From the NCBI GenBank assembly GCA_015679605.1, contig JAAAVE010000001.1:34678-81695 (forward strand): a stretch of 47,018 bases of DNA. Reading direction: 5' to 3'. The stretch is from Podila epigama (Eukaryota; Mortierellomycota; Mortierellomycetes; Mortierellales; Mortierellaceae). Below the pieces are notes generated by a model. That model worked only from the letters and a program-made list of their open reading frames with translations, made no database searches and was not told where the DNA came from. Within the stretch, counting starts at the first letter, position 1. The number at the start of each line of letters is the position of its first letter. A program made the position numbers and the translations under genes. Positions 1 to 11,372 of this stretch are shown piece after piece.

Positions 1-412
1 GGACCATGCCCCATAGAATGTGGAAGACCAGCTTGGACTCAGCAGTTACTCCTATTCTCGTTATCACTCGATATCCGCAGAACGAACGCATAGCCTCACT
101 GGGAGGCATTTTTTTTAAGCTTTTTTTTTGTGGCATGGGCATCAGTCGGGGAAAAGGAGCTGAACTGGGAAGAAGAAAAAAAAAAAAGAAAAGCCTATTT
201 TTGTGTGTCTTCTTTTTTTTTCTTCACTCTCTTTCTCACTCTTTTTCCTTTCCTCCGATCCCCCCTTTTGACCAACCGACCCCCTTTTCTACTTCTCACT
301 CTGTCATTACAACACTTGACCTCTTTCAATCACCCCTCACTCCACTTTCCAATTCAATTCACAGAGTCAGTAGCATAATAATCTCGTGTCGAAGCCTCAT
401 CACTAATCTCAA
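1..412 (+). promoter_or_regulatory. 5' flank of the chitin synthase gene
   Basis: No coding sequence that I can support lies here. A pyrimidine-rich stretch at about 206-360 sits just before the chitin synthase ATG at 413; such CT-rich tracts are common in fungal promoters and leaders. The long open frame that crosses this stretch from position 6 is low complexity and overlaps the first chitin synthase exon in another frame. No clear TATA box is visible. Confidence 0.5.
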
Positions 413-3402
413 ATGTCGCATTACGTCCAGCTGCAGGACTTCAACCCACCACCGCCCAACGCGGCGCCAGAGACACCGTTCCTACCGCATCAAAGCGCAA
501 CGATGCGGTATGTCGGTGAGGCTCCTGAACGCCAGGAACGTCGATACAAGTCCAAGAAAACGGTCCAGCTCACAGACGGCAACCTCGTCCTCATGTCCCC
601 AGTCCCAACCCACTATCTCAAACATCAGAAGCAGCAACAAGGAGAAGAATGGGAGTTCATGCGCTACACAGCCGTCACCTGTGACCCAGACGAGTTCAAG
701 AACGAAAACTATACCCTACGCCCAGCAATGTGGCACCGCGAAACAGAACTCTTTATTGTCGTCACCATGTACAATGTATAATGAAAGGCTTTGAAAAGGA
801 GTCCTACTTTTTTTTTTCTTTTGTTGTTTGTAGAAGGCGATGCACCAAACGAAACATGTTTAAAACCATGCGCCTAACCAACCAAAGTTGTATTTTATCT
901 CTTTTGTATAAACCTACTTGTAGGAAGATGCAGTGTTGTTTGCAGAGACGATGCATGGGATCATCAAAAACATTCGCCACTTGGTCTCACGAACCAACTC
1001 AAAGACTTGGGGCGAGGGTACATGGGAAAAGGTTGTTGTGTGCATTGTTGCCGATGGACGCAAAAAGTGTAACGAGAAAGTATACCAGTATCTTGCTGCC
1101 ATGGGTGTTTATCAGGAAGGCATTGCCAAGAGAGAAGTGAATGGCAAACCAGTCCAAGCACATATTTATGAGGTAACGCGAAAGTATATCCTTATTCTTG
1201 TCGTTGTTGCTGTTGTTGCGTGGGTGTTAGCACCAGATTCAAAGGCTAAAGGGAGCGTACCAACGAAAAAGCGAAAAAAAAAACTAACTGGAGCTTTTGG
1301 TATTTCATAGTACACGACTCAAGTGACCATTGATCCTAGTATGAAGATTGTCGAATCCAAGACAAGTGACTATGCACCAGTGCAGATTATGTTCTGCTTG
1401 AAGGAACAAAACGCAAAGAAGCTCAATTCCCATCGATGGTTCTTCAACGCCTTTGGGCCCGTGATCAACCCACGCGTCTGTGTCTTGCTGGATGTGGGAA
1501 CGCGCCCTGGTCCAACTTCGATCTATCAGCTGTGGAAGGTCTTTGACCTGAACTCGAACGTAGCTGGTGCCTGTGGTGAGATTAAGCCTGTGAAAGGACC
1601 CGCCGCAAAGAATCTGTTGAACCCTTTGGTTGCAGCACAGAACTTTGAATACAAAATGGTATGCTTCCAAATATCCTGTTCAACGGCTCGCTCTCCCTTG
1701 ATGGTCCTTCTAAAAAGTCACTCACCCCTTTTCTCATTTTTTCTTATCCATCTTGTCGAAACTTAGAACAATATTCTCGATAAACCGTTGGAGTCGGTCA
1801 TTGGATATATCTCTGTGTTACCAGGAGCGTTTTCTGCGTATAGATACCGTGCCCTCTTAACAGCGCCCGAGACCCCACACGAGGGTCCACTCGTGAGCTA
1901 CTTCAAGGGAGAGAAACCGTCGGCCGACTCTGGAATCTTTGATGCCAATATGTATTTGGCAGAGGATCGTATTCTCTGTTTCGAACTTGTCGCCAAACGA
2001 AACTATGCCTGGACCTTGCGCTATGTCAAGTCCGCCTGGGCAGAGACTGATGTGCCCGATACAGTGCCTGAGCTAATCAGTCAACGTCGTCGATGGCTCA
2101 ACGGAACCTTTTTCGTTGCCCTATTCTCGATTTTCCATTTCGGAAAGATTTACAAGAGTGACCATGCCCTTTGGAGGTACTGATGTGTATGTTGCTTTTA
2201 ACGTTGTTCGTGGCCATTGTACAATCCTGCTAACCCTTGCATGTTGCTCTGACGTTAAAAAAAAATGTTTATAGGAAAGTACTGTTCCACCTTCAGCTTG
2301 TGTACAATGTCCTCAGCATTCTCTTCAGTTGGTTTGCGATCGCAAATATCTACCTCACGTTTTATATCCTTGCCCATGCGCTTACAAAGCCAGAGAGCAA
2401 CCCATTCGGTACCAGCAACGCGTCCAGAGTTTTGTTTATTCTGTTGGACTACTTGTACCAGTTCCTGGTTATTATTATGTTTGTGCTCAGTATGGGTAAC
2501 CGACCTACAGGGTAAGTCTCCCTTTTATTATTGTTTGAAATGTTGTTGCCAGTTGTGTGTTTTTTTTCTGCTGTCGAGTTCTTTCTTTTACTTTGTCATT
2601 TGACACGTCGTTTTTTCTCTTGAATTGGGTGAAAAACCATAACAATAGATCAAAGCTTCTCTACACTGCGGCCATGATCTTTTTCGCCTTTTTGATGGTG
2701 TACATGACCTTCTGCGCCATCTGGCTCACCAGACTTGGTATCATCAATGCAATCAACAATGGAGCGACTAGTTTCTCGGCCATTATGAACGATGACACCT
2801 TCCGGAACGTGATCTTGTCCTTGGCATCTACGTATGGTCTCTACCTCGTTGGCAGTCTGCTCCACTTGGAACCATGGCACATGTTGACCAGCTTTGTCCA
2901 GTACTTGTGCATGATGCCATCGTATGTGAACGTCCTGAACGTGTATGCCTTCTGCAACACTCATGATGTCAGTTGGGGTACCAAGGGCGACACGATTGAA
3001 AAGATGGATTTGGGAGCAGTCAAGGCAACGACCGCAGCAGCCTCAGCAGAGGTCACAGTCCAAGTACCTATGGAGGAAAAGGATATCAATGAAAACTATC
3101 AGCTTGCGTTGGATGCGCTGTTGGAGCGAACTGAGGAGGCACCCAGTAAGCGGGACGCCAAGACCAAGCAAGAGGATTACTACAAGGCCTTCCGAACCCG
3201 ACTTGTGGTTCTGTGGTGTGCGTCCAATGCGCTGTTGGTGAGTATTGTCACGTACTCGGGTAGCCCTGAAGCATACGAGACACGCACCAAGGCGTACCTG
3301 GCCTTTGTCCTTTGGTCTGTGGCCTTTTTATCCTTTTTCCGGTTCGCTGGCAGTGTAGTCTACATCTTTTTGCGTCTAATCTCTGGAGAGTTGCGATGGT
3401 AG
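413..3402 (+). CDS. CHS: Chitin synthase, division 1 (class I-III type)
   Basis: This membrane enzyme transfers N-acetylglucosamine from UDP-GlcNAc to growing chitin at the plasma membrane. Six exons join in frame: 413-775, 924-1172, 1311-1658, 1767-2176, 2275-2511 and 2649-3402, giving 786 residues, a short version of the usual 800-1000. Visible family landmarks are the N-terminal block ending in the [14 protein letters not shown] junction, the VGTRPGP acidic motif near residue 265, the [13 protein letters not shown] block near 386 and the product-binding QRRRW motif at 426-430 followed by LNG. Several hydrophobic segments follow and form the C-terminal membrane bundle. All key residues I can check are present, so it should be active. 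No myosin or chitin-deacetylase domain is fused, which excludes classes V and VII. The exact class within division 1 is not decided. Confidence 0.95.
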
Positions 3403-3701
3403 TACGCATTCCAACCATCCATCTCATTTGCACATATCACTTTATATTCTCTTTGTCTATTTCGTTTTGCATTCTTTTTGTTCATAAATGACTTTTTATC
3501 TTGACCAAAGAATGTTGATTTTCATGATTTAATTAAGCCACTTTTAAACGTTTAAAACGTACTCAATCTCTTGTTGAGAAGAGCCTCCGCCCCTATTTGT
3601 TCAAAAGAAAAGGAAAACAAAAAAACGCGTCTCATTTCCTTCTTATTATTATTATTACTCTACATTTTTTTTGTTGTTCATTTCCCACATTGCATTTCTT
3701 C

Positions 3702-6700
3702 ATGTTGCCTACACCATCACGACGGAAGAGCGCCATGGAGGCCTCTCCTAGCTTTCAAAAACACAACACACTCTTCTCACCTCGTAGATCTCGCCCATAC
3801 TTGACAGACTCACTATCATCGGCTCGGGTCACTTCGACCACCCCTCACAAGAGCCCTGACAAGAGCTACTTTAGCCAACTCTTGGCCGCATCTGAACAAA
3901 AGTCATTCGAAAAGAGTCTTGCCGCAGATGGCGACGCTGCTGAAGACAACCGGTCCAATGAGGAAAACACAGATCCTCTCTTGGCGACAACTACCCAGTT
4001 CAAGGTCCCAACATCTTTTAGCCGCCACGTCTCTCATTCATTTCAACGCCGTGCAGTCAGCGAATTAGATGGAAACGTGTCCTCATACAAGGATGCTAAC
4101 CACAATTCCCCTCGCTCCTTACAAAAGAGCTTGCTCGACAGCATTGACACCCACCACAACTCGCGGCAGAGTTCATCACAGTACCACTCATCGACACAAA
4201 ATGTAAAGGCTTTGGCTCCACGACTTCGAACTACAGAAACTGAATACGATGTGTCACCTCACAGGTCGCTCGGCACACCATCAAGCTTGTTCATGGCATC
4301 TCCTCGGAAAAGGTCTCAGGCGCACTCCCCTGTACCTTCTTCACCATTGGCAAGACACTCAGCAAAAGCTTACTTGCAGAGCCAGATTCAATTGGAGAAT
4401 CAAAAGACACTGGAATGGATCCAGCAGACAGAAAATGCAAAGAATGAACACACAGAATTCGGTCAACAAGAGTCTGAGAATGAGAATGAGCATGTGCATG
4501 AGCAACCTCTTGACCCAAGATATATCCAACAAGAGTCTTTGATTAGCGACTATGACCATTATCAACAGGACGAGGATGTTGAGCACACAGACATCAGGAA
4601 TGAGCACACAGATATCAGGCACGAGCCAGCAGAGAGTCAGGCACCACAACCTACGGAGGACGCCCCATATGAGCATGGGGTTGTTTATGACGATGAAGTG
4701 TCATTTCGCAGAAGGAGCCATTCCTCGCCCACCACACCTCGTCGGTCCCTCCAGGGCGACTTTATGAACCATTTCGATTCAGGAGAAACATTACCCACCC
4801 ATACCCAGAGACAACTCTCCACCTCTTCTGTCCATGTGGTCTCAACACCCAGGAGCCATTCGGCTGAGCACCTTGTCAAGACACCCGTCAACGCTGCTGA
4901 GGTGGCGGAGGCAGAGAACTCGCTCTTGGAAGTAGCAGAATCAACCACCACCATCACCAATCAACTTCGCGGGGTCTACAATAACCTCCAAGATCTTTTC
5001 TCGCCCGAGTCAGAGGCTAAGTTGAACGGTGCAATCTCTGTTCTTGGATCCCAAAAGTCCACACGAACCGAGAGCCACAGATCGTCGCTTCTCTCAAGAC
5101 CACCTCCATTAGAGTTCAAATCTGCGGCGGTGGAGAAGGATTTTCAAATGGCACTTTCTCAAGTTTCTACAGAACAGACAGAATTTGACTTTGGAGAACG
5201 ATTCAAACGGTTACAGGAACGACATACTCCTCATCTTTTGCGGCAATCTGTCACAAAAGCCCGGACCACGCCTAGCAAGCCGGTGGACCGATCTCGAAGG
5301 CGTTTAGAGACGCCTGAGCAAGCCCGCTCATCCACCTCGAGGCCACTTGATCGATCATCTGTGCCACCTTCGACACCCATTATCAGAAATCGCAATGTGA
5401 ATGAATATCAAGAAATGTCAAAGTCGCCTTTTATTGCGTTGCATCAACGTAAGCAACAACTTGAGAAGAACGACCTGAAGACACAGTCAGAGCCTTTTAA
5501 GCGACCATTGACCAAGCCAAAGTCGCCTGTTCTTTTGACACGGACAAGAATCAAACCCCATCCGTAAGTAAATCATGCGGCAGACATGCGGAGGATATGT
5601 GGAAGGCAGGCAGACGGAATGTGAAAGACAAGTTGGTTGGGGATTATTCTTCAGGGTACTAATTAAAATTGCCTGTCGTTTGAAAAAAAAGTAGGACACT
5701 CTCATATGAAGATCGAATTCTTCAGGACATTGCTCAGCGAGGTGGATACAAGGCGAATCCTGTTGATCGACGTGTAAGTTGTTCATACCATTTACAGAGT
5801 CCACTCTCTGGTCATTTTATTTTATTCTGGAGTGAGACTATTATCAAAGGAAAATGCACTGACATCCTTTGACATTCGACTCCACAGATCTTTGAAAGTG
5901 CGGGCGATATGGGAGTGCCCAAGGTGACCAAGCCACTTCTTACAGAGCCAAAGTCGCCTTCCATTACCAAGCGACGCCCTGCACCCCTTCGTCCAGCAGT
6001 GTTGCCATGGGCAAATGGAGCGACTTCATCACAAGCGCCTGTTCGCAAGTTTCGTGTGGATATTCCAGAGCGGGGGCTCGTGTCGTCCGCAGAGTCTGCG
6101 CGCAGGCTGAGTCAAGAGAAGAAGCCCAAGCTCCGCACAGAGCATAGAGAACCATCGAAGCCAGCCGTGACAATTCCCGAGCCGTTTTCATTGTTGACTC
6201 AGGCGCGTGGAGATCGGTATCAGGACCAATTCAAGAACAAGTTGAACAGATGGAAGCAGATTGAGCGCGAGCAGCAATTCAAGGCACAACCCTTGCCTAA
6301 ATACCCCGATGTTTTTGTCCCTAAGAAATCGAGCAAGCCTTTGACACATACGGAGCCTGTCACGTTTCAGACGGACCGCAGGATAGAAGAGCGACACATG
6401 TTTGAGGAGGCGAGACGGAACAAGGAAAAGATGATACAGGACATGTTGGCTGAAAAGGCGCGTGAGGACGAGCTCCGGGAGCAGCGAGAATTGCGGGAGC
6501 TTCGAGCCAAGTTGGTACCGCACCCAACACCTATCAAACACTACCCTAGAATTGATATTCAAAAGTCGACCAAGCCTTTGACTACTCCACGATCACCCGT
6601 TATTGGTGAGAAGCGGAAACGGATGCAGAGTGCGACACCTAGTGTGCAAGACGATGATCTGACGAGTGAAGATTATGGACATGGTCATCATTACGGCCGT

Positions 6701-7174
6701 CACTACCAGCAGCAGCATCATCATCATCATCATCATCGGACGCAACAGCTGCAGCAGCAACAACATCATCATTCCACTTCCAACAGAGAGCATGATCTTC
6801 TACACCACTCGCAGGAAGATCGTCGTCAGGAGCTAATTCGACAAGAGATTGAGATGCAACGGGAACGTGACTTGCTCGACAATCGACGAGAAGGTTCATG
6901 GGCACAAGAACAAGAGGTTGATGCTCGCCATGAGCAAAGATCGCACTCATTTTCGATGGAGCAGCAGGAGTTGCTACGCCGTGCAGAGGAAGAGGCGTTA
7001 GCGCAGCAACAACAAGAACAACACGAACAATTACAACCACAACAACAAGAACAACAAGAACGGGAATACCAACACCATTACCATGAACCATACCAGAAAC
7101 GGAGTAGAATTGAGCAAGCCTTGTATAGTCGACGGATGGGAAGAAAATCTTGGTTAGAGGCCAATGATCTGTAG
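3702..7174 (+). CDS. TPX2: TPX2-domain spindle/microtubule protein
   Basis: TPX2 proteins bind microtubules, promote spindle assembly and activate Aurora kinase. Three exons are supported: 3702-5563, 5695-5773 and 5888-7174, for about 1075 residues. The first ATG with a plausible context is 3702; another at 3735 would remove 11 residues. The first 600 residues are Ser/Thr/Pro-rich and disordered, with many SP/TP sites. Around residues 621-690 there are short basic-proline blocks of the KPLLTEPKSP type. The C-terminal TPX2 domain spans about 799-885: a VPKKSSKPLTHTEPVTFQTD stretch, a long charged helix with FEEARRNK, then ELRAKLVPHPTPIKHY and the STKPLTTPRSP tail, which match the family order. 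After it come a His run, a Gln/His-rich region and a charged coiled coil. Most Dikarya lack an obvious TPX2, which makes this a useful early-fungal copy. Confidence 0.88.
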
Positions 7175-8205
7175 AGTAGGTATAATATTTATGATGCCCC
7201 ATGGACAAGACAATGAATCGAAGGCGCAAGATCAATATATATTTATCACAATTGTAAAGCTAAAACCTTTTTTTATTGTGCCATGGTTGTCAAGGAGGAA
7301 AGGTTTAGCCTCATCAATGAGGAATGGACGTGGAAGGAGCAAGAGATTGAAGTTGCACATGGTTCAAAGTGTTTAGACATGTTCTTTTTTTTTTCTCTTT
7401 TCTTACAACAAAGACAATTGGCATGCATTGAGGTCACCCACCTTGGTTTCACACAGCGTCTGTCAGGGTGGATGATGGATGGTTCAATATGGTGAACAAG
7501 GAGATGAGCAGGCGAGATGGTCCACGCCAACGTTTCATGAGATTTTGCAAAGTATGCAACGTGTTGAGCTCTTCAATGCACAAGACAATAGTGGATCTTT
7601 TTCGGAAGGAAGAAGAGGCTGGAATCTGTTGTTCTCCTTTGAATGAAAAAATAAGGGTTCAAGTCTGTGCAATGGCAATGACCATACCCTTTTGACCAGT
7701 TTTGAGGCTGCTGGCCACAAAGACTTTCCTTTCTTGGCCATGGGCCATTCATTCATTGCCTATTTGTTTACATCTATTGTCTCGTCGTGAGAGCCTCATG
7801 ACATATCGAACTAGTGTTTCGATTCTCTTTTTCTTTCTCAACGTCTTCATTCGTCACCTTGCACGACTTATTCATTGTCTCTTGGAGGACAAAAAAAAAA
7901 CCTTCATCGCGTTCGCACTTCATTCTTCGTTGTACTTTTTTACTTTTGTTACACATGCAAATCATGTACTCGACACCAAACGATTCTGGCCAGTGATCTA
8001 CATATAAGTAGAACCATTCTTTTTTTTTTAATTTCTTTAGTCTCACTCATCCCACTATTATACGAACACAAATTCACATCTAGTAACGATAATTCCGAGT
8101 TCTCGTCAAATCACGCGTCATTAATCCCTTCACAAAACCAGTCAAACATTGCACACGCACAAAAAACACGCACACACACATACACGTTCTCCAAAACAAC
8201 GAACA
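7175..8205. other. Intergenic region between the TPX2 and FAD monooxygenase genes
   Basis: This 1.03 kb stretch holds no gene that I can support. Short open frames on both strands have no splice partners or recognisable motifs. A TATAAG-like element lies at about 8003-8008, some 200 bases upstream of the monooxygenase ATG, followed by an A/C-rich leader with a CA-repeat near 8160-8180. Confidence 0.5.
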
Positions 8206-10264
8206 ATGATGGAAAAATTCAAAGTAATCATCGCAGGCGGTGGTATCGCGGGATTGACACTTGGGATACTTCTCGAACGTGCAAACATTGACTACATCAT
8301 CTTGGAACGTAGTCCAAGCAAGGCATCTCAGACATTTGGGGGTGGTATCGTCATCAACATGCTAGTCCTTCCACTATTTCAACAACTCGGCATCATTGAC
8401 GAAATCCTTGCAGCCTCCAAGCCTGTGGATATTATTTCAGCTGTCTCGGACATGCAGAAACAATTCATAGGTCGCGTGGACCTTGCGAGAAGTGACAAAG
8501 TGTAAAGACGACTGAATTTTTTCCCTATGACTATATTGAGGTTGAAGGTGTTCTCTATCTCACCTTGGTTTCTTTTATAAAAATTTTGAACAACGAATAT
8601 ATGATAGATGCGGATATCATGCAAGGTGCATTACACGTCCTGATTTTCATCGCATCCTTCTCTCCCAAATCCCAGCGCACAAGATTCTTTTCGGAAAGCG
8701 CGTCGAACGATTCGAGCAACACGATGTCAATCGTTGCAACAAATTCACACCTAAATCCTGGCTCAATATGTTTGGTCTCTACAACTTTAATCTACCATGG
8801 CGGTCATCTTCTTCTTCTTTTTCGTCACCACAATCGTCGTCTTCTGGGATGGTGTGTGTACGCTGTACTGATGGCTCTTTTTTTGTGGGAAGTGTTCTGG
8901 TTGGCGCTGACGGCGCTTATAGCAAGGTGCGTCAGTGGCTATACCAAGATTTGGCATTCAAAGGTCAATTGCCAAAGTCAGATATGGCCCCCATGGCGCG
9001 TGATTACGTCTGTCTCGTGGGTGTCACCAAACCAATGGATCCCATTGCCTGTCCGCCCGTCAAGGACCCTACCTGCCACTTTACCATAACGTGTTCTGAT
9101 GACAAGCCCTTGACCGTATGTTTTTGAGCAGGTTTTTTTTTTATTTTTTTTTTCACCTCTCTCATTTTTCAACGTAGTGCAGAGTATGTTAGCTCCTGCA
9201 ATACTCATGATTCTAACTTACTTTCTTGGCCTGGAATGACACGACATGATATACCGATAGTCGGCTGTTATGAACGTGCCTGGAAACAAGGTGGCGTGGA
9301 TGGTGATTGCTGACACTAGAGAATTATCTAGTCAAGAGCAAGAACATCCAAGTAGAAAGATGTCTGCGCGGATGACGCCTGGGGGTGAAGACTTTGCGTC
9401 CGAGTTGAATAATGAGATTAAAAAGCTAGACGCACCCTACGGTGGAGACACGTTCGGTGCGCTGGCAGAGAATACACCCGTTGGCAAGGTGTCCAAAGTG
9501 TTTCTAGAGGAAAAGATCTTTAGGACTTGGACCCATGGTCGAGTTGTACTCTTGGGCGATGGTACACTGCGCTTTTTTTTTAACTTGAACAGGTGCGAGT
9601 TTGTAGTTCTGTTTTTGGGCAAAAAATGGACTGACTCTTCTCCCCGTTTGTGCCCTTTCCCTACGTTGGACCCCTCCCTTACTTTTAGCATGCCACAAGA
9701 TGTATCCAAGTGGTGGGCAGGGTGCCAATCAGGCGATACTCGATGCCATCAGTCTCGCCAATATATTGTATCAACTACCGTCCAACAGTCTCAAGGACGT
9801 TGAGAAGTGTTTCCAGATGCATTACTCTCATCGACGTTTTCCTGTCTGGCAGGCAGCTATCCTCACCAAAATCTGCACTTTTGTCTTTTCTGGAAAGGTT
9901 TGCGTGAACCTGTGAGGGAGAGTGACGAGAGACAATATATAATGAGTTTTTTTTTGTCTTGTGGATGTTCCATAGAATTCCTCTCCTTACAAAAGCATTT
10001 TCTTTCTCTCCCTCTCTTTCTCTTTCTCTCTCTCTCTCTTTGTATTTCTTCATTGTTTAGAATTGGCTGGCTCGGTTTGCAAGGTACATGATTTTGAATC
10101 AGACACCTAATTGGGTAGCTCGGTTGAGCAGCAACTATGCGGCCAAGGATCGACCTCAAGCCATCTTCCTTCCCTTTGTGAACGACGGAGGTTCAGTCGC
10201 AGCGTATCCACAACAGCAATGCTTTCAACGACCCATGTTAAAGACGTTTTCGACAATGCCGTGA
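8206..10264 (+). CDS. FAD-dependent monooxygenase (aromatic hydroxylase type)
   Basis: The product belongs to the group A flavin monooxygenases, which use NAD(P)H and O2 to hydroxylate small or polycyclic aromatic substrates; the substrate cannot be told here. Five exons keep frame: 8206-8501, 8608-9115, 9261-9561, 9689-9897 and 10061-10264, giving 505 residues. The N-terminus has the Rossmann dinucleotide motif AGGGIAGL at residues 9-16 and the acidic ERS end of strand 2. The DG motif ([11 protein letters not shown]) is near residue 198. The GD motif ([15 protein letters not shown]) is near 367 and is formed across the exon 3/4 junction. A serine-rich insert of about 35 residues, near 145-182, interrupts the usual order. 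The last intron has a weak GTTTGC donor but is needed to reach the typical C-terminus. A second ATG lies three bases after the first. Confidence 0.85.
10007..10041 (+). repeat. (CT)n tract in the last monooxygenase intron
   Basis: A CT-rich microsatellite fills the 3' part of the intron between 9897 and 10061 and ends about 20 bases before the acceptor. It may serve as the polypyrimidine tract. Confidence 0.8.
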
Positions 10265-11372
10265 ATGTTTACAAACATTGTAGTGTCATGTATTTGTAAC
10301 ATACAGACATTGGACATTTGTCCATGGTCCATACACAGCCCATGGTCCTTGGTCTGCGTGGTCTGCGCTGGAAAAAAATTATTTTTTTTTCATTTCCAAA
10401 AAAGTGAATCCCTTCCGGATGTGAAATATCCGGTTGGTCAATCACATCTCTTCATCCGATCAAACTGAGGAATAAAATTTTTTCGTATTTTTGAGGCTAA
10501 CGAAAACAAGCATTGGAGCTTGGGCGAGAGCAAAAGAGAGTGTGAGTGTGAGAGAACACAATAAGGGTGAATAGAATGAGCATGCATGGGGGGGTGGATG
10601 GATGAATGTGTTGTGTCGAGACAGGGCCTGGGCGTTCGGGTCTGCTTTTAACCTTCTCGGAGATGAATGGTGTGGAAAAAAAAAATTAGGGAGACCACAT
10701 TCACCCAGGACACACACACACACACACCTACTGTACACCTCAAAGGGAAAAACACATCCATGAAAGCTCCCAATTGGAAGGAATTCACGGCTAATTCAGC
10801 ATTGACGGTTGGGGTATCATCCGTTGCATCCTAACCGGGAGCGCAGCAATAGCAATGAGGTGGTGAGGTCAATCAGTCTTTATGTCCTTTATCCTTTTGA
10901 GTTATGGTTTTTTCCTTTACAAAAAAGAAAAAAAAAAACACTAATCCTTTGAGATTTTTCATTCTCCACTCTGTGTGTTTTCCCTTCCGCTTGTCATCGA
11001 ATTCAATTGCATATAAAAAAGCACAGAGCGCAAAGCGAGCCGCAAGTGAAGGAGGCGGGATAAAGTACACTTTATCAGCTCACCTTTTTCTCTCTTTTTC
11101 TTTCTTTCTTCTTCTTCTTCTCATTCTCATTCTCATTCTCATCACTCCATTCGCATTCGCATTTGCATTCGCATTCGCATTCATTCGCATGCACGTTTGG
11201 CAAAACACAGCCAAGCTGTACTCATATCGCATTGCCTCATAGAATCTCCTTATGCCGTAATCCTCCTCCTCCCTCCCTCCCCCCACTCTTTTTACTCTTC
11301 ATTCATTGACTGCACCGATAAAATAATCATAATATAATAATAATACAACCTGCAACAGGTCGCTTCAACACA
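10265..11372. other. Intergenic region upstream of the MFS transporter gene
   Basis: No gene can be supported. The stretch contains poly-A/T runs, a CA repeat near 10711-10728, and a TATAAAAAA element at 11012-11020 that could serve the MFS gene. Hexamer repeats lie at 11124-11190. Confidence 0.5.
11124..11190 (+). repeat. Hexanucleotide repeats (TTCTCA)n and (TTCGCA)n
   Basis: Two related hexamer arrays lie next to each other in the presumed 5' leader or promoter of the MFS gene: about four units of a TTCTCA type, then about six units of a TTCGCA type with one variant. They are not translated in the model. Confidence 0.85.

Noticed and set aside
6-794. 262-codon plus-strand frame over the chitin synthase start
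   Set aside because: It translates pyrimidine-rich promoter sequence and then overlaps the real chitin synthase exon in another frame; no motifs.
1184-1192. TATATCCTT in chitin synthase intron 2, resembling a U12 donor
   Set aside because: The exon ends at the GTAACG donor 12 bases earlier, which joins in frame to the expected YTTQV sequence.
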